This document shows, piece after piece, positions 1 to 6,552 of a DNA stretch of 8,117 nucleotides. The notes under the pieces were generated by a model. That model was given only the letters and a program-made list of their open reading frames with translations, did no database searches and had not been told where the DNA came from. The stretch lies in contig JALSLS010000404.1 in the NCBI GenBank assembly GCA_026988195.1, positions 1-8,117 of the forward strand, written 5' to 3'. The translations under genes were made by a program, and so were the position numbers. The stretch is from Methylomonas sp. (GTDB taxonomy: Bacteria; Pseudomonadota; Gammaproteobacteria; Methylococcales; Methylomonadaceae). Position 1 is the first letter of the stretch; every line of letters begins with the position of its first letter.

Positions 1-784
1 CCGTAGCAAAAAACACTAAAAACACACCCACACCAACGATATCTTTAACGGTGTAATAAGGGTGAAACGGGATGCCGTCTACAGGTTTTCCCCAAGGGTC
101 TTTTGATTCTTTAATTTCAATGCCATCAGGGTTGTTAGATCCAACTTCATGTAAAGCAACAATATGTAGAAAAACTAGAATAATAAGAGCCAAAGGAACG
201 GCAATAACATGGAATGCAAAAAACCGGTTAAGCGTTGCATCCGAAATAACATAGTCTCCTCGAATCCAAAGTGATAATTCATCACCTATAACTGGGATTG
301 CGCTAAAAAGAGAGATAATGACTTGCGCTCCCCAATAAGACATTTGTCCCCAAGGTAGTAAATAGCCCATAAATGCTTCAGCCATTAAACACACGAAAAG
401 TAACATGCCAAAAATCCAGATAAGTTCTCTAGGTTTTTTGTATGAGCCATACATCATGCCTCTAAACATGTGTAGGTAGATAATTATAAAGAAGGCTGAG
501 GCACCTGTTGAGTGCATGTAGCGTACTAACCAACCCCAGTTTACATCACGCATGATGTATTCAACAGAGTCAAAAGCCAGCTTTGCATCAGGCTTATAGT
601 TCATGGTTAATAAAATACCTGTTACGAACTGGTTGACTAGCATTAGCAGGGCAAGTGAGCCAAAGAAATACCAGAAGTTAAAGTTCTTTGGGGCATAGTA
701 CTCCGCCATATGCTCATTCCACAATTTTGACATTGGGAATCGATCAAGTACCCAGTCTGTGCAATCATTCATTCTATTTTTCAT
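1..784 (-). CDS. petB: Cytochrome b of the bc1 complex (partial, 3' end outside window)
   Basis: Membrane subunit of ubiquinol:cytochrome c reductase, carrying both b hemes and most of the quinone sites. I translated 261 residues from the ATG at 784 to the left edge; full cytochromes b are about 400 or more, so the C-terminal third is missing. Helix B has the heme-ligand pair H91 and H105 (RYMHSTGAS...YLHMFRG). Helix D has H192 and H207 (FFAFHVIAVP...FLHIVALHE). The Qo-side cd segment is GAQVIISLFSAIP (152-164). The loop HEVGSNNPDG after helix D is typical of proteobacteria. The PEWY motif would lie beyond the edge. The start codon overlaps the petA stop as ATGA (784-781), so the two are probably translationally coupled. 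petC would be expected next, outside the window. The identification is secure; only the end is unseen. Confidence 0.97.
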   Translation of the reverse strand, partial: MKNRMNDCTDWVLDRFPMSKLWNEHMAEYYAPKNFNFWYFFGSLALLMLVNQFVTGILLTMNYKPDAKLAFDSVEYIMRDVNWGWLVRYMHSTGASAFFIIIYLHMFRGMMYGSYKKPRELIWIFGMLLFVCLMAEAFMGYLLPWGQMSYWGAQVIISLFSAIPVIGDELSLWIRGDYVISDATLNRFFAFHVIAVPLALIILVFLHIVALHEVGSNNPDGIEIKESKDPWGKPVDGIPFHPYYTVKDIVGVGVFLVFFAT

Positions 785-1380
785 GCGCTTGCCTCTGTGT
801 TCTCTTCACCGATAATGATAAGGGTATCAGTGATGTATCTATAGGGAGGGACTTCCAGATTGGTTGGTGCAGGGACAGATCTATAAACGCGACCCGCTAA
901 GTCAAAGCCAGAACCATGGCAAGGGCAGAAAAATCCACCATTCCAGTCGGAACCTAAATCATTGGGGGCAATTTCAGGTCTAAAAGTTGGAGAGCAACCT
1001 AGGTGAGTACATAGGCCGACAGCAATAAATATTTCGGGTTTTATTGAGCGAAGGTTATCTGTGATATATTCAGGTTGTTTGGATTCATGAGAGTTTGGGT
1101 CGGCTAATTTAGCGGTATCTTTTTCTAAAATGGCAAGAACCTCAGGTGTTCTTGATAGAACCCAGACCGGTTTGCCACGCCATGCTACTCGAATCAGCTG
1201 GCCGGGTTCAATTCTACTTATATCCACTTCAACAGGTGCACCTGCTGCCATTGCCTTGGCACTAGGTTGCATTTGTGAGAGAAAAGGAACTGCCAAATAC
1301 CCAGTACCCACCGCACCAACGACTGTGAGAGCCGTAGTCAGAAATTGGCGTCGGGAATTGTTGACGTCTTCATGAATCAT
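781..1380 (-). CDS. petA: Ubiquinol-cytochrome c reductase, Rieske iron-sulfur subunit
   Basis: Rieske protein of the bc1 complex, passing electrons from ubiquinol to cytochrome c1. The 199 residues match the usual bacterial length. Residues 9-14 (SRRQFL) form a twin-arginine motif, followed by a hydrophobic anchor at about 15-35, so the protein is probably Tat-translocated with an uncleaved N-terminal membrane anchor and a periplasmic cluster domain. The two cluster-binding boxes are CTHLGC (124-129) and CPCHGS (152-157); ligands are C124, H126, C152 and H155, with disulfide cysteines C129 and C154. The C-terminal PAPTNLEVPPY is also family-typical. AGGAG at 1389-1393 lies 8 nt before the ATG and supports this start. 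The gene is first in a pet operon with petB overlapping it by 4 nt. In many gammaproteobacteria rplM-rpsI precedes petA; here the upstream DNA is non-coding. Confidence 0.98.
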   Translation of the reverse strand: MIHEDVNNSRRQFLTTALTVVGAVGTGYLAVPFLSQMQPSAKAMAAGAPVEVDISRIEPGQLIRVAWRGKPVWVLSRTPEVLAILEKDTAKLADPNSHESKQPEYITDNLRSIKPEIFIAVGLCTHLGCSPTFRPEIAPNDLGSDWNGGFFCPCHGSGFDLAGRVYRSVPAPTNLEVPPYRYITDTLIIIGEENTEASA

Positions 1381-1455
1381 ATGTAACGCTCCTGTTTAGA
1401 TAGGGATGTAATGGGGCGTTTACGAAATAACATAGAAAATTGTCTAGTCCTTTTT

Positions 1456-1475
1456 GAGGTAATAAATATTACCTC
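1456..1475. promoter_or_regulatory. 20-bp palindrome upstream of petA, possible operator
   Basis: GAGGTAATA and TATTACCTC are perfect 9-bp arms around a 2-bp centre. The centre lies about 85 bp upstream of the petA start. Size, symmetry and position suit a dimeric transcription factor controlling the pet operon, but I do not recognise it as the site of a named regulator. A related half-site (GGTAATAAATAT) recurs at 1755-1766. The symmetry is seen directly; the operator role is inferred. Confidence 0.45.
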
Positions 1476-1708
1476 TTGAATACGAATAAGAATTAACTAA
1501 GTTGTTTCGTTTTCACCCCTTTAGAGAAAGCCTACTTGAAAATAGCTACCTATTCTTAACTAGACTTTCTTTTACATCAAATTATTATAATTATGTGACC
1601 AATATACCACTTCAGCTTACCTTTGTTGAAGTGCTTATTGGTGTTTTATCTGTATTTCTATGAAATTAATTTAAATTAACCCTTGATAAAAGCATAAATT
1701 GTGCCATC

Positions 1709-1738
1709 TTGTATATGGCTGAAAGATAGAGGTATAGT
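1709..1738 (+). promoter_or_regulatory. Weak candidate sigma70 promoter toward ald
   Basis: TTGTAT (1709-1714) and TATAGT (1733-1738) are separated by 18 bp. The -10 matches consensus at 5 of 6 positions, the -35 at only 3 of 6. If real, transcription would begin near 1745 and run through the 1859-2053 repeat into ald, giving a long structured leader. In AT-rich DNA such matches occur by chance, so this is only a suggestion. Confidence 0.15.
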
Positions 1739-1858
1739 TTATATTAATAGCCAGGGTAATAAATATAAGCACTTATTTTGAACATTTAACGCACTTAAAT
1801 AGGGCTTTTAGCTGCAGTTTTAGGGTAACTATTCAATCTGTGAATAGACAATGATGAT

Positions 1859-2053
1859 GTAGGAGTGTCCGCCCTCGGCGCGAAGGTAATTGAAAGTTTC
1901 AGAGAAAAGAGCATTGTTTTAATCGCGCCGACTAGTGCATGGACAGATATTTGCTCCTGCAATATCTGCATTCACTACATCCATGTAGATTATGCATGTA
2001 GGTAGAGCAATGCAGGAGCAGCGAAGCGGCGTGCCGAGGGCGGACGCTCCTAC
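1859..2053. repeat. REPIN/MITE-like element with 24-bp inverted ends
   Basis: The left end (1859-1882) begins GTAGGAGTGTCCGCCC. The right end (2030-2053) is its reverse complement with 22 of 24 positions identical; the differences are at positions 8 and 22. Each end has an internal mini-palindrome (CGCC-CTC-GGCG on the left) next to a GTAG tetranucleotide, the layout of REP sequences moved by RAYT-type tyrosine transposases. The interior adds nested inverted repeats: 1875-1883/1923-1931 (9 bp), 1944-1951/1961-1968 (8 bp), 1952-1961/2011-2020 (10 bp) and 1975-1980/1983-1988 (6 bp). The GC-rich ends differ from the AT-rich surroundings. It encodes no convincing protein, so any mobility would be supplied in trans. 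The class assignment is inferred from structure, not from a match. Confidence 0.75.
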
Positions 2054-2127
2054 GAAGTATTTCAGCAAAGATGTTGAATAGAAACAGTGATCGAAATAAT
2101 TAATAAATCCCATATTGGAGAGGCTAT

Positions 2128-3171
2128 ATGAAAATTGCTATTCCTACTGAAATTAAAATTCAAGAAAAAAGAGTGGCTCTTATTCCTCAAGCGTGTGCTC
2201 AACTCATTCAACAAGGACATGAACTTTATTTGCAATCTGGTGCTGGAGCGAGGTGTGGCTATGCTGACCAGCAGTATAAGCATTATGGGGTAAATATTTG
2301 TCCCGACGCTAGCAGCCTTTATAATATGGGGGAGCTTATCTTGAAAGTTAAAGAACCTCAGCCGGAAGAGTGGGATTTATTGCGCGCTGAGCAGATACTT
2401 TTTTGTTATTTGCATCTTGCCGCTGAACCTAATTTATTACATCAATTGCAGTCTATTGGTTTAACGGCTGTTGGGTTTGAATCGGTCATGGAACATGGGC
2501 AATTACCTTTACTGAGACCAATGAGCATTATTGCAGGAAAGCTGGCAGTACAGGCTGGTTGCCAGTTACTACAGCATCATAAGGGGGTTTTGCTTGGAGG
2601 ACTAGCGGCAACTCAAAGAGGGCATGTTGTGGTGTTAGGTGCGGGGAATGCAGGATTTGCTGCGACTGAACTGGCTGCTTCGCTAGGTGCTCAAGTAACT
2701 GTATTTGATTTAAATTACCAGCGACTCGAGCAAGTGAGGCATTTAGGACATCATGTGAGTAGTTTTTATCCTTATGAAAAAGCTATTGCAGAAACTTTGG
2801 AGTGTGCTGATTTAGTGATAGGTGCAGTTTTAGTGCCGAATAAAAAATCGCCTATTGTGGTGACTGAGGATATGGTGAAGCAGATGCAGACTCATAGTGT
2901 TATTGTTGATATTGCCGTTGATCAGGGGGGATGTATTGCAACCACTCATCCAACCAACTATGACCAGCCCAGCTATCGATTAAATGATGTTATTCATTAT
3001 GCGGTAAGCAATATGCCTGCTGCTGTAGCAAATACAGCAAGCCAAGCACTTTCTGCCAGTATACTGCCTTATGTTAGCCGCCTTTCCTCTGTAGATTGGC
3101 GTAAGGACGATATATTAAGGTCTGCAATTAATACTGATAAGGGGGAGTGTTTGTTATCTTTGTTGGACTAA
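2128..3171 (+). CDS. ald: Alanine dehydrogenase (NAD-dependent), short divergent form
   Basis: Catalyses L-alanine + NAD+ + H2O to pyruvate, ammonia and NADH, reversibly, in the cytosol. The N-terminal AlaDh/PNT domain has R15 (EKRVALIP), K75 (KVKEP) and H96 (YLHLA), at the numbers of the substrate-binding and catalytic residues of characterised alanine dehydrogenases. The Rossmann domain follows, with GAGNAG at 171-176, an NAD-selecting acidic residue D194 (TVFDLN), IGAVLVP at 231-237, catalytic D265 (DIAVDQGGC) and SNMPAAV at 294-300. The length of 347 is below the usual 370 or so: the linker before the nucleotide-binding loop is shortened and the C terminus ends early. GAGNAG replaces the common GGGVVG. 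GGAGAGG (2117-2123) supports the start. It stands alone on the plus strand between his and pet genes with repeats on both sides. A related amino-acid dehydrogenase is a less likely alternative. Confidence 0.9.
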   Translation: MKIAIPTEIKIQEKRVALIPQACAQLIQQGHELYLQSGAGARCGYADQQYKHYGVNICPDASSLYNMGELILKVKEPQPEEWDLLRAEQILFCYLHLAAEPNLLHQLQSIGLTAVGFESVMEHGQLPLLRPMSIIAGKLAVQAGCQLLQHHKGVLLGGLAATQRGHVVVLGAGNAGFAATELAASLGAQVTVFDLNYQRLEQVRHLGHHVSSFYPYEKAIAETLECADLVIGAVLVPNKKSPIVVTEDMVKQMQTHSVIVDIAVDQGGCIATTHPTNYDQPSYRLNDVIHYAVSNMPAAVANTASQALSASILPYVSRLSSVDWRKDDILRSAINTDKGECLLSLLD

Positions 3172-3174
3172 GGA

Positions 3175-3244
3175 GGTCACTATTCAGCATCTTTAGTGTA
3201 ATGTTTTGTAAGAGTGTCATCTACTCACAAGCTGAATAGTGACC
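3175..3244. repeat. 14-bp perfect inverted repeat right after ald
   Basis: GGTCACTATTCAGC (3175-3188) and GCTGAATAGTGACC (3231-3244) are exact reverse complements around a 42-nt centre. The left arm begins 3 nt after the ald stop. It could be a transcript-stabilising or terminating hairpin, but the loop is long and no U-run follows. It could equally be a 70-bp miniature element with terminal inverted repeats. I see no target-site duplication. Confidence 0.6.
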
Positions 3245-3275
3245 CAAGCGTTATAATTTAGCTATAAGGCACTCT

Positions 3276-3300
3276 CTTAAGTTAATACTCTTAAATTAAG
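3276..3300. terminator. Imperfect AT-rich hairpin between ald and hisC
   Basis: CTTAAGTTAA (3276-3285) and TTAAATTAAG (3291-3300) pair at 9 of 10 positions around a 5-nt loop. It lies between converging genes, where a two-way terminator would be expected, but the stem is AT-rich and has no clean T-run, so the terminator role is weak. Confidence 0.25.
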
Positions 3301-3309
3301 CAAGTTGAT

Positions 3310-3379
3310 GTAGGATGTGCTGACGATAGGAAGCGCATAGCTTGCAGTTGATGCGCTTCCTATCGTCAGCACATCCTAC
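3310..3379. repeat. Perfect 29-bp palindrome, REP-like, between convergent ald and hisC
   Basis: The left arm 3310-3338 starts GTAGGATGTGCTGACG. The right arm 3351-3379 is its exact reverse complement ending TCCTAC, around a 12-nt spacer. The GTAGGA...TCCTAC ends are shared with the 1859-2053 element, although the rest of the sequence differs. As RNA it would form a very stable hairpin in either direction, so it may also stop transcription from ald and hisC, although no T-run follows. The absence of any mismatch suggests recent arrival or selection to keep the pairing. Confidence 0.8.
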
Positions 3380-3431
3380 TTACTCTAAATGACAGTGAGG
3401 CTCTCAGTGGGTAGGCTCATTCTTTTAAGGT

Positions 3432-4517
3432 TCATAAGTTGTTAATAATCTCAGAGAGGGTAGTCATAAATTTTATGTTCTCTTCTGGCTTACCAATAGT
3501 GACACGTAGGCAGTCGCTTAAAAGCCCTCCTTGAGGTGACAGGTTTTTAATAAGAATGCCCTGTTCTTTTAAACCCTCAAAGATAAATGTTGCTTGGTTT
3601 TTAGCTGTTTTGAATAGAATAAAGTTTGCTGCGCTTGGGTAAGCTTTTATGCCAGGTAAAGCGTTAAGTTGATTTAAAACAAGTGATCTATCAAGGCAAA
3701 TTTGTTGGGTTTGTTGTTGGAATAAGTCTTGATTTTTGAGTGCAAAATTAGCCGTTACTTGGGTTAGACAATTAATATTATAGGGTAGGCGGATTTTATT
3801 TAATTGTTCAATAATGGCTTTATTACCCGCAATATAGCCTAAGCGTAACCCTGCTAAGCCTAGTTTAGAGACGGTACGCATCACTAATAAGTTCTCATAC
3901 TCAGGTAGTTTATTGATAAAGCTGGCATTAGCAAAGGGAGCGTAAGCTTCATCAACAATAACTAAGCCTGGTGCAATATCCAGGATGGTTTTAATGTCCT
4001 GTTCTTTAAATAAATTGCTAGTGGGGTTGTTTGGGTAAGCTAAAAAGATCACTAAGGGTTGGCTTGCTTTTATGGCTTCTAGCATAGCAGGTAAATCCAA
4101 TTCAAAGCTATCAGCTTGAAGGGGCACGTTATGGTATTCAAGACCAAGGCTTAGAGCAACCTGCTTGTACATAACAAAACCAGGTGATGGCGCTAACACT
4201 GCAGATTTTTCGGGTAAAGCCATCAGCAGTAGCTGAATGATCTCATCGGAGCCATTGCCTAATAAAATCTCGCTTTCGGTGGGGATTTTATTGGTATCTT
4301 TAATGGTTTTCGCAAGCTGCTTGGCTTCAGGGTCAGGGTATCGATTGATGGGACAATCTTTTATTTGTTTGAGCCATGCTTGTTTAATATCATCAGGCCA
4401 GGTGTAGGGGTTTTCCATAGCATCTAATTTAATCAGGTTTTTTGCTTGAGCAACTTTGTATGCTGATAAGTTTAAAACTTCTTGACGGAATACGGAGGTA
4501 ATTAGATTTTGATTCAT
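3432..4517 (-). CDS. hisC: Histidinol-phosphate aminotransferase
   Basis: PLP enzyme converting imidazole-acetol phosphate and glutamate to histidinol phosphate and 2-oxoglutarate in histidine synthesis. The 361 residues match the family. The fold-type I aminotransferase signature is complete: LDAMENP (31-37), RYPDP (59-63), GNGSDE (87-92), YPNNPT (161-166), DEAY (189-192), PLP-binding K218 in SKLGLAGLRLGY with phosphate-contacting R225, and substrate-carboxylate R338 in CLRVTIG. It is the third his gene of the cluster, 83 nt after hisD, and the last gene before the convergent ald. The ATG is preceded by the pyrimidine tract CCCTCCCCCC instead of a Shine-Dalgarno sequence. The start is still likely right, because the N-terminal segment up to LDAMENP has normal length and there is no better upstream start. 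Confidence 0.97.
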   Translation of the reverse strand: MNQNLITSVFRQEVLNLSAYKVAQAKNLIKLDAMENPYTWPDDIKQAWLKQIKDCPINRYPDPEAKQLAKTIKDTNKIPTESEILLGNGSDEIIQLLLMALPEKSAVLAPSPGFVMYKQVALSLGLEYHNVPLQADSFELDLPAMLEAIKASQPLVIFLAYPNNPTSNLFKEQDIKTILDIAPGLVIVDEAYAPFANASFINKLPEYENLLVMRTVSKLGLAGLRLGYIAGNKAIIEQLNKIRLPYNINCLTQVTANFALKNQDLFQQQTQQICLDRSLVLNQLNALPGIKAYPSAANFILFKTAKNQATFIFEGLKEQGILIKNLSPQGGLLSDCLRVTIGKPEENIKFMTTLSEIINNL

Positions 4518-4541
4518 TGGGGGGAGGGCTAAATATTGCGG

Positions 4542-4592
4542 ACTGGCAGAGGGCAGAAGGTTCGGTTTTTTGGCACCTAGCCTTCTGCCAGT
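4542..4592 (-). promoter_or_regulatory. Competing hairpins in the hisD-hisC gap
   Basis: Read as minus-strand RNA, ACTGGCAGAAGG (4592-4581) can pair in two exclusive ways. GGCAGAAGG can pair with CCTTCTGCC (4560-4552), giving 9 bp. ACTGGCAGA can pair with TCTGCCAGT (4550-4542), also 9 bp. The hairpin occupies much of the 83-nt gap and ends about 25 nt before the hisC start. It may control hisC translation, cap a processed RNA end, or partly terminate; no U-run follows. The pairings are seen in the sequence; the role is inferred. Confidence 0.4.
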
Positions 4593-4600
4593 AATATGAA

Positions 4601-5905
4601 TTATTTTATTCTAAACTCAGCTGACCGAGCATGGGCGGTCAGGCTTTCGCCTCTTGCTAATATAGAAGCCACTTTTCCTAAGCTATCGGCACCCGACTCA
4701 GAGCAATTGATTAAACTTGAGCGCTTTTGAAAATCGTAAACCCCAAGAGGTGAGGAGTAGCGTGCTGTACTTGATGTAGGAAGTACATGGTTGGGGCCTG
4801 CACAGTAATCACCTATCGCTTCAGCTGTATAGCGACCCATAAAAATGGCACCTGCATTACGGATTGATTGATTCAGCAATTCCGGTTCTGCTACGGAAAG
4901 CTCAAGATGTTCAGGTGCAATCCGGTTGGCAAGTTCTGCTGCTTGGGAGAGTGACTCTACTTTTATTAAAGCGCCTCTAGAGCAAAGGGAGGTTCTGATA
5001 ATATCTTGACGTTCCATTTCTGGCAGTAATTTATGGATACTTTCAGCTACTTTATCTAAATAGTCTGCATCATCAGAAATTAAGATAGCTTGAGCGTTTT
5101 CATCATGTTCTGCTTGAGAAAAAAGATCCATAGCAATCCAATCAGGATTAGTTTTTCCATCACAAATAATCAGTATTTCTGAAGGGCCGGCAATCATGTC
5201 TATACCGACTTGACCAAAAACCATTTTTTTTGCAGTTGCAACATAGATATTACCTGGTCCCACTATTTTATCCACAGCAGGAATAGTCTGAGTACCATAG
5301 GCTAGTGCAGCAATCGCTTGTGCGCCACCGATAGTAAAGATTCTATCAACCCCAGCAATATAGGCTGCGGCAAGGACTAATTGATTGGTCTCACCTTTAG
5401 GGGTAGGGACAACCATAATGAGTTCACCAACGCCTGCAACTTTAGCCGGAATTGCATTCATTAACACAGAAGATGGGTAGGCAGCTTTACCGCCAGGTAC
5501 ATAGAGTCCGGCCTTATCCAAAGCCGTAATTTTTTGACCCAAAATAGTGCCGTCGTCTTCAGTATATTGCCAAGAAGACATCTTTTGCTGTTCCGCGTAA
5601 GCTTTTATACGGTTAGCAGCAGTTTGTAATGCATCAGCTTTTTCAGCAGGCAGTGACTCCCATGCGTGTTTTAAAGTCGCTATGGATAGTTCAAAATCTG
5701 TGGCTTTTTTAAAGGGTGTTTGATCAAATTGATTGGTGTAATCAAGGACTGCTTTGTCACCATTTTTTTTAACATTGGCAATAATATCCAGTACACGCTG
5801 ATGTACTTCTAAATCATCTGATTCATCCCAAGCAAGTAGATTTTTGAGTTGTGAGTCAAAATCGTGAGTTGAATTGTCAAGTCGAGTAATGTTTAAAGCA
5901 GTCAT
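4601..5905 (-). CDS. hisD: Histidinol dehydrogenase
   Basis: Zinc enzyme for the last two steps of histidine synthesis, oxidising histidinol through histidinal to histidine with two NAD+. The length of 434 is typical. The zinc ligands Q264 and H267 (FSQAEHDE), D366 (GDYCAGPNH) and H425 are all present, as are the catalytic pair E332-H333 (APEHLEL) and H373. These line up with the Escherichia coli residues with a constant offset of 5 or 6. YVPGGKAAYPSS (135-146) and KIVGPGNIYV (213-222) are further family blocks. It starts 9 nt after the hisG stop; the gap (AATAATTAT on the plus strand) has no ribosome-binding site, so translation is probably coupled to hisG. The 83-nt gap to hisC contains hairpins. 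There are no missing residues or frameshifts. Confidence 0.98.
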   Translation of the reverse strand: MTALNITRLDNSTHDFDSQLKNLLAWDESDDLEVHQRVLDIIANVKKNGDKAVLDYTNQFDQTPFKKATDFELSIATLKHAWESLPAEKADALQTAANRIKAYAEQQKMSSWQYTEDDGTILGQKITALDKAGLYVPGGKAAYPSSVLMNAIPAKVAGVGELIMVVPTPKGETNQLVLAAAYIAGVDRIFTIGGAQAIAALAYGTQTIPAVDKIVGPGNIYVATAKKMVFGQVGIDMIAGPSEILIICDGKTNPDWIAMDLFSQAEHDENAQAILISDDADYLDKVAESIHKLLPEMERQDIIRTSLCSRGALIKVESLSQAAELANRIAPEHLELSVAEPELLNQSIRNAGAIFMGRYTAEAIGDYCAGPNHVLPTSSTARYSSPLGVYDFQKRSSLINCSESGADSLGKVASILARGESLTAHARSAEFRIK

Positions 5906-5914
5906 AATAATTAT

Positions 5915-6544
5915 TTACAGTCTTTTCGCTAAAGTTTTTTCAAATTGGTCAAGTAATGATTGAATAACTTGATGTTTCATCTTCATAGAAGCTTTATTGA
6001 CCACAAGACGAGAGCTAATATCCATAATATGTTCACGGGGTTCAAGTCCGTTGGCTCTTAGTGTATTACCTGTATCAACAACATCCACAATATAGTCAGC
6101 AAGCCCAACTAGAGGCGCTAGCTCCATTGCCCCATAGAGTTTGATGATTTCCGCTTGTACACCAATACCCGCAAAGTAACGTTGTGCTGTTTTAACATAC
6201 TTGGTTGCAACTCTGATCCTGCCTTCAATTTGCGGTGCGTTGACGGGCGCTGCTGTCATCAGTTTACATTTAGCTATGCCTAAATCTAAAGGTTCGTATA
6301 AACTTTCAGCTCCATGTTCTAAGAGTACGTCTTTCCCAGCGATACCCATATCGGCTGCACCGTATTCAACAAAAGTAGGTACATCTGTCGCTCTAATAAT
6401 AACCAGCTGAACATCATCTTTGGTGGTACGTAAGATAAGTTTGCGGCTAGTTTTAGGGTTGTCTATAGGTATGATGCCGGCTTCTTCTAATAAAGGAAGT
6501 GCGTCATCGTATATACGGCCTTTTGATACAGCAATTGTTAGCAT
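5915..6544 (-). CDS. hisG: ATP phosphoribosyltransferase catalytic subunit, short form
   Basis: First enzyme of histidine synthesis, joining ATP and PRPP to phosphoribosyl-ATP. The 209 residues make this the short form, which lacks the C-terminal histidine-sensing domain of long HisG. In known systems the short form works as a complex with the regulatory protein HisZ, so a hisZ gene should exist elsewhere; none is in this window. Visible blocks are the N-terminal SKGR (7-10), the segment ELAPLVGLADYIVDVVD (141-157) and the PRPP-contacting DTGNTLRANGL (157-167). It begins 8 nt after the murA stop and is followed by hisD after 9 nt, within the murA-hisG-hisD order common in gammaproteobacteria. 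AAGG in the end of murA is a poor, distant ribosome-binding site, so coupling to murA is plausible. Confidence 0.97.
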   Translation of the reverse strand: MLTIAVSKGRIYDDALPLLEEAGIIPIDNPKTSRKLILRTTKDDVQLVIIRATDVPTFVEYGAADMGIAGKDVLLEHGAESLYEPLDLGIAKCKLMTAAPVNAPQIEGRIRVATKYVKTAQRYFAGIGVQAEIIKLYGAMELAPLVGLADYIVDVVDTGNTLRANGLEPREHIMDISSRLVVNKASMKMKHQVIQSLLDQFEKTLAKRL

Positions 6545-6552
6545 GATTATTG

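Larger units (their letters stand above)
1381..1858. other. Non-coding leader region upstream of petA
   Basis: AT-rich stretch without a credible gene on either strand. It holds the petA ribosome-binding site, the palindrome at 1456-1475, a 7-bp inverted repeat at 1608-1614/1627-1633 (CACTTCA/TGAAGTG, 12-nt loop), and a 7-bp hairpin at 1829-1835/1841-1847 (CTATTCA/TGAATAG, 5-nt loop) just before the repeat element. The petA promoter must lie here on the minus strand, but I could not pick a convincing -35/-10 pair. Open frames in the stretch are short and lack ribosome-binding sites. Confidence 0.6.

Noticed and set aside
72..254. Short plus-strand frames over petB and petA (72-254, 688-900, 1130-1375)
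   Set aside because: All are antisense to strongly supported cytochrome b and Rieske frames.
1608..1633. Intrinsic terminator from the 7-bp hairpin CACTTCA/TGAAGTG
   Set aside because: There is no upstream plus-strand gene to terminate and the T-rich stretch is too far from the stem.
2074..2102. Possible ald promoter, TTGAAT with TAATTA 17 bp downstream
   Set aside because: The -35 is acceptable but the -10 matches consensus at only two positions, so I did not list it as a feature.
1919..2113. Minus-strand open frame of 64 codons in the repeat element
   Set aside because: It spans the inverted repeats and shows no protein motif; its cysteine-rich composition looks like a by-product of the repeat sequence.
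3172..3431. CRISPR-like array
   Set aside because: The repeats are inverted, of different sequence and not regularly spaced, so this is not an array.
3380..3431. Rho-independent terminator for hisC
   Set aside because: Short complementary pieces (AGGCTC/GAGCCT-like) are present, but no stable stem followed by a U-run could be built on the minus strand.
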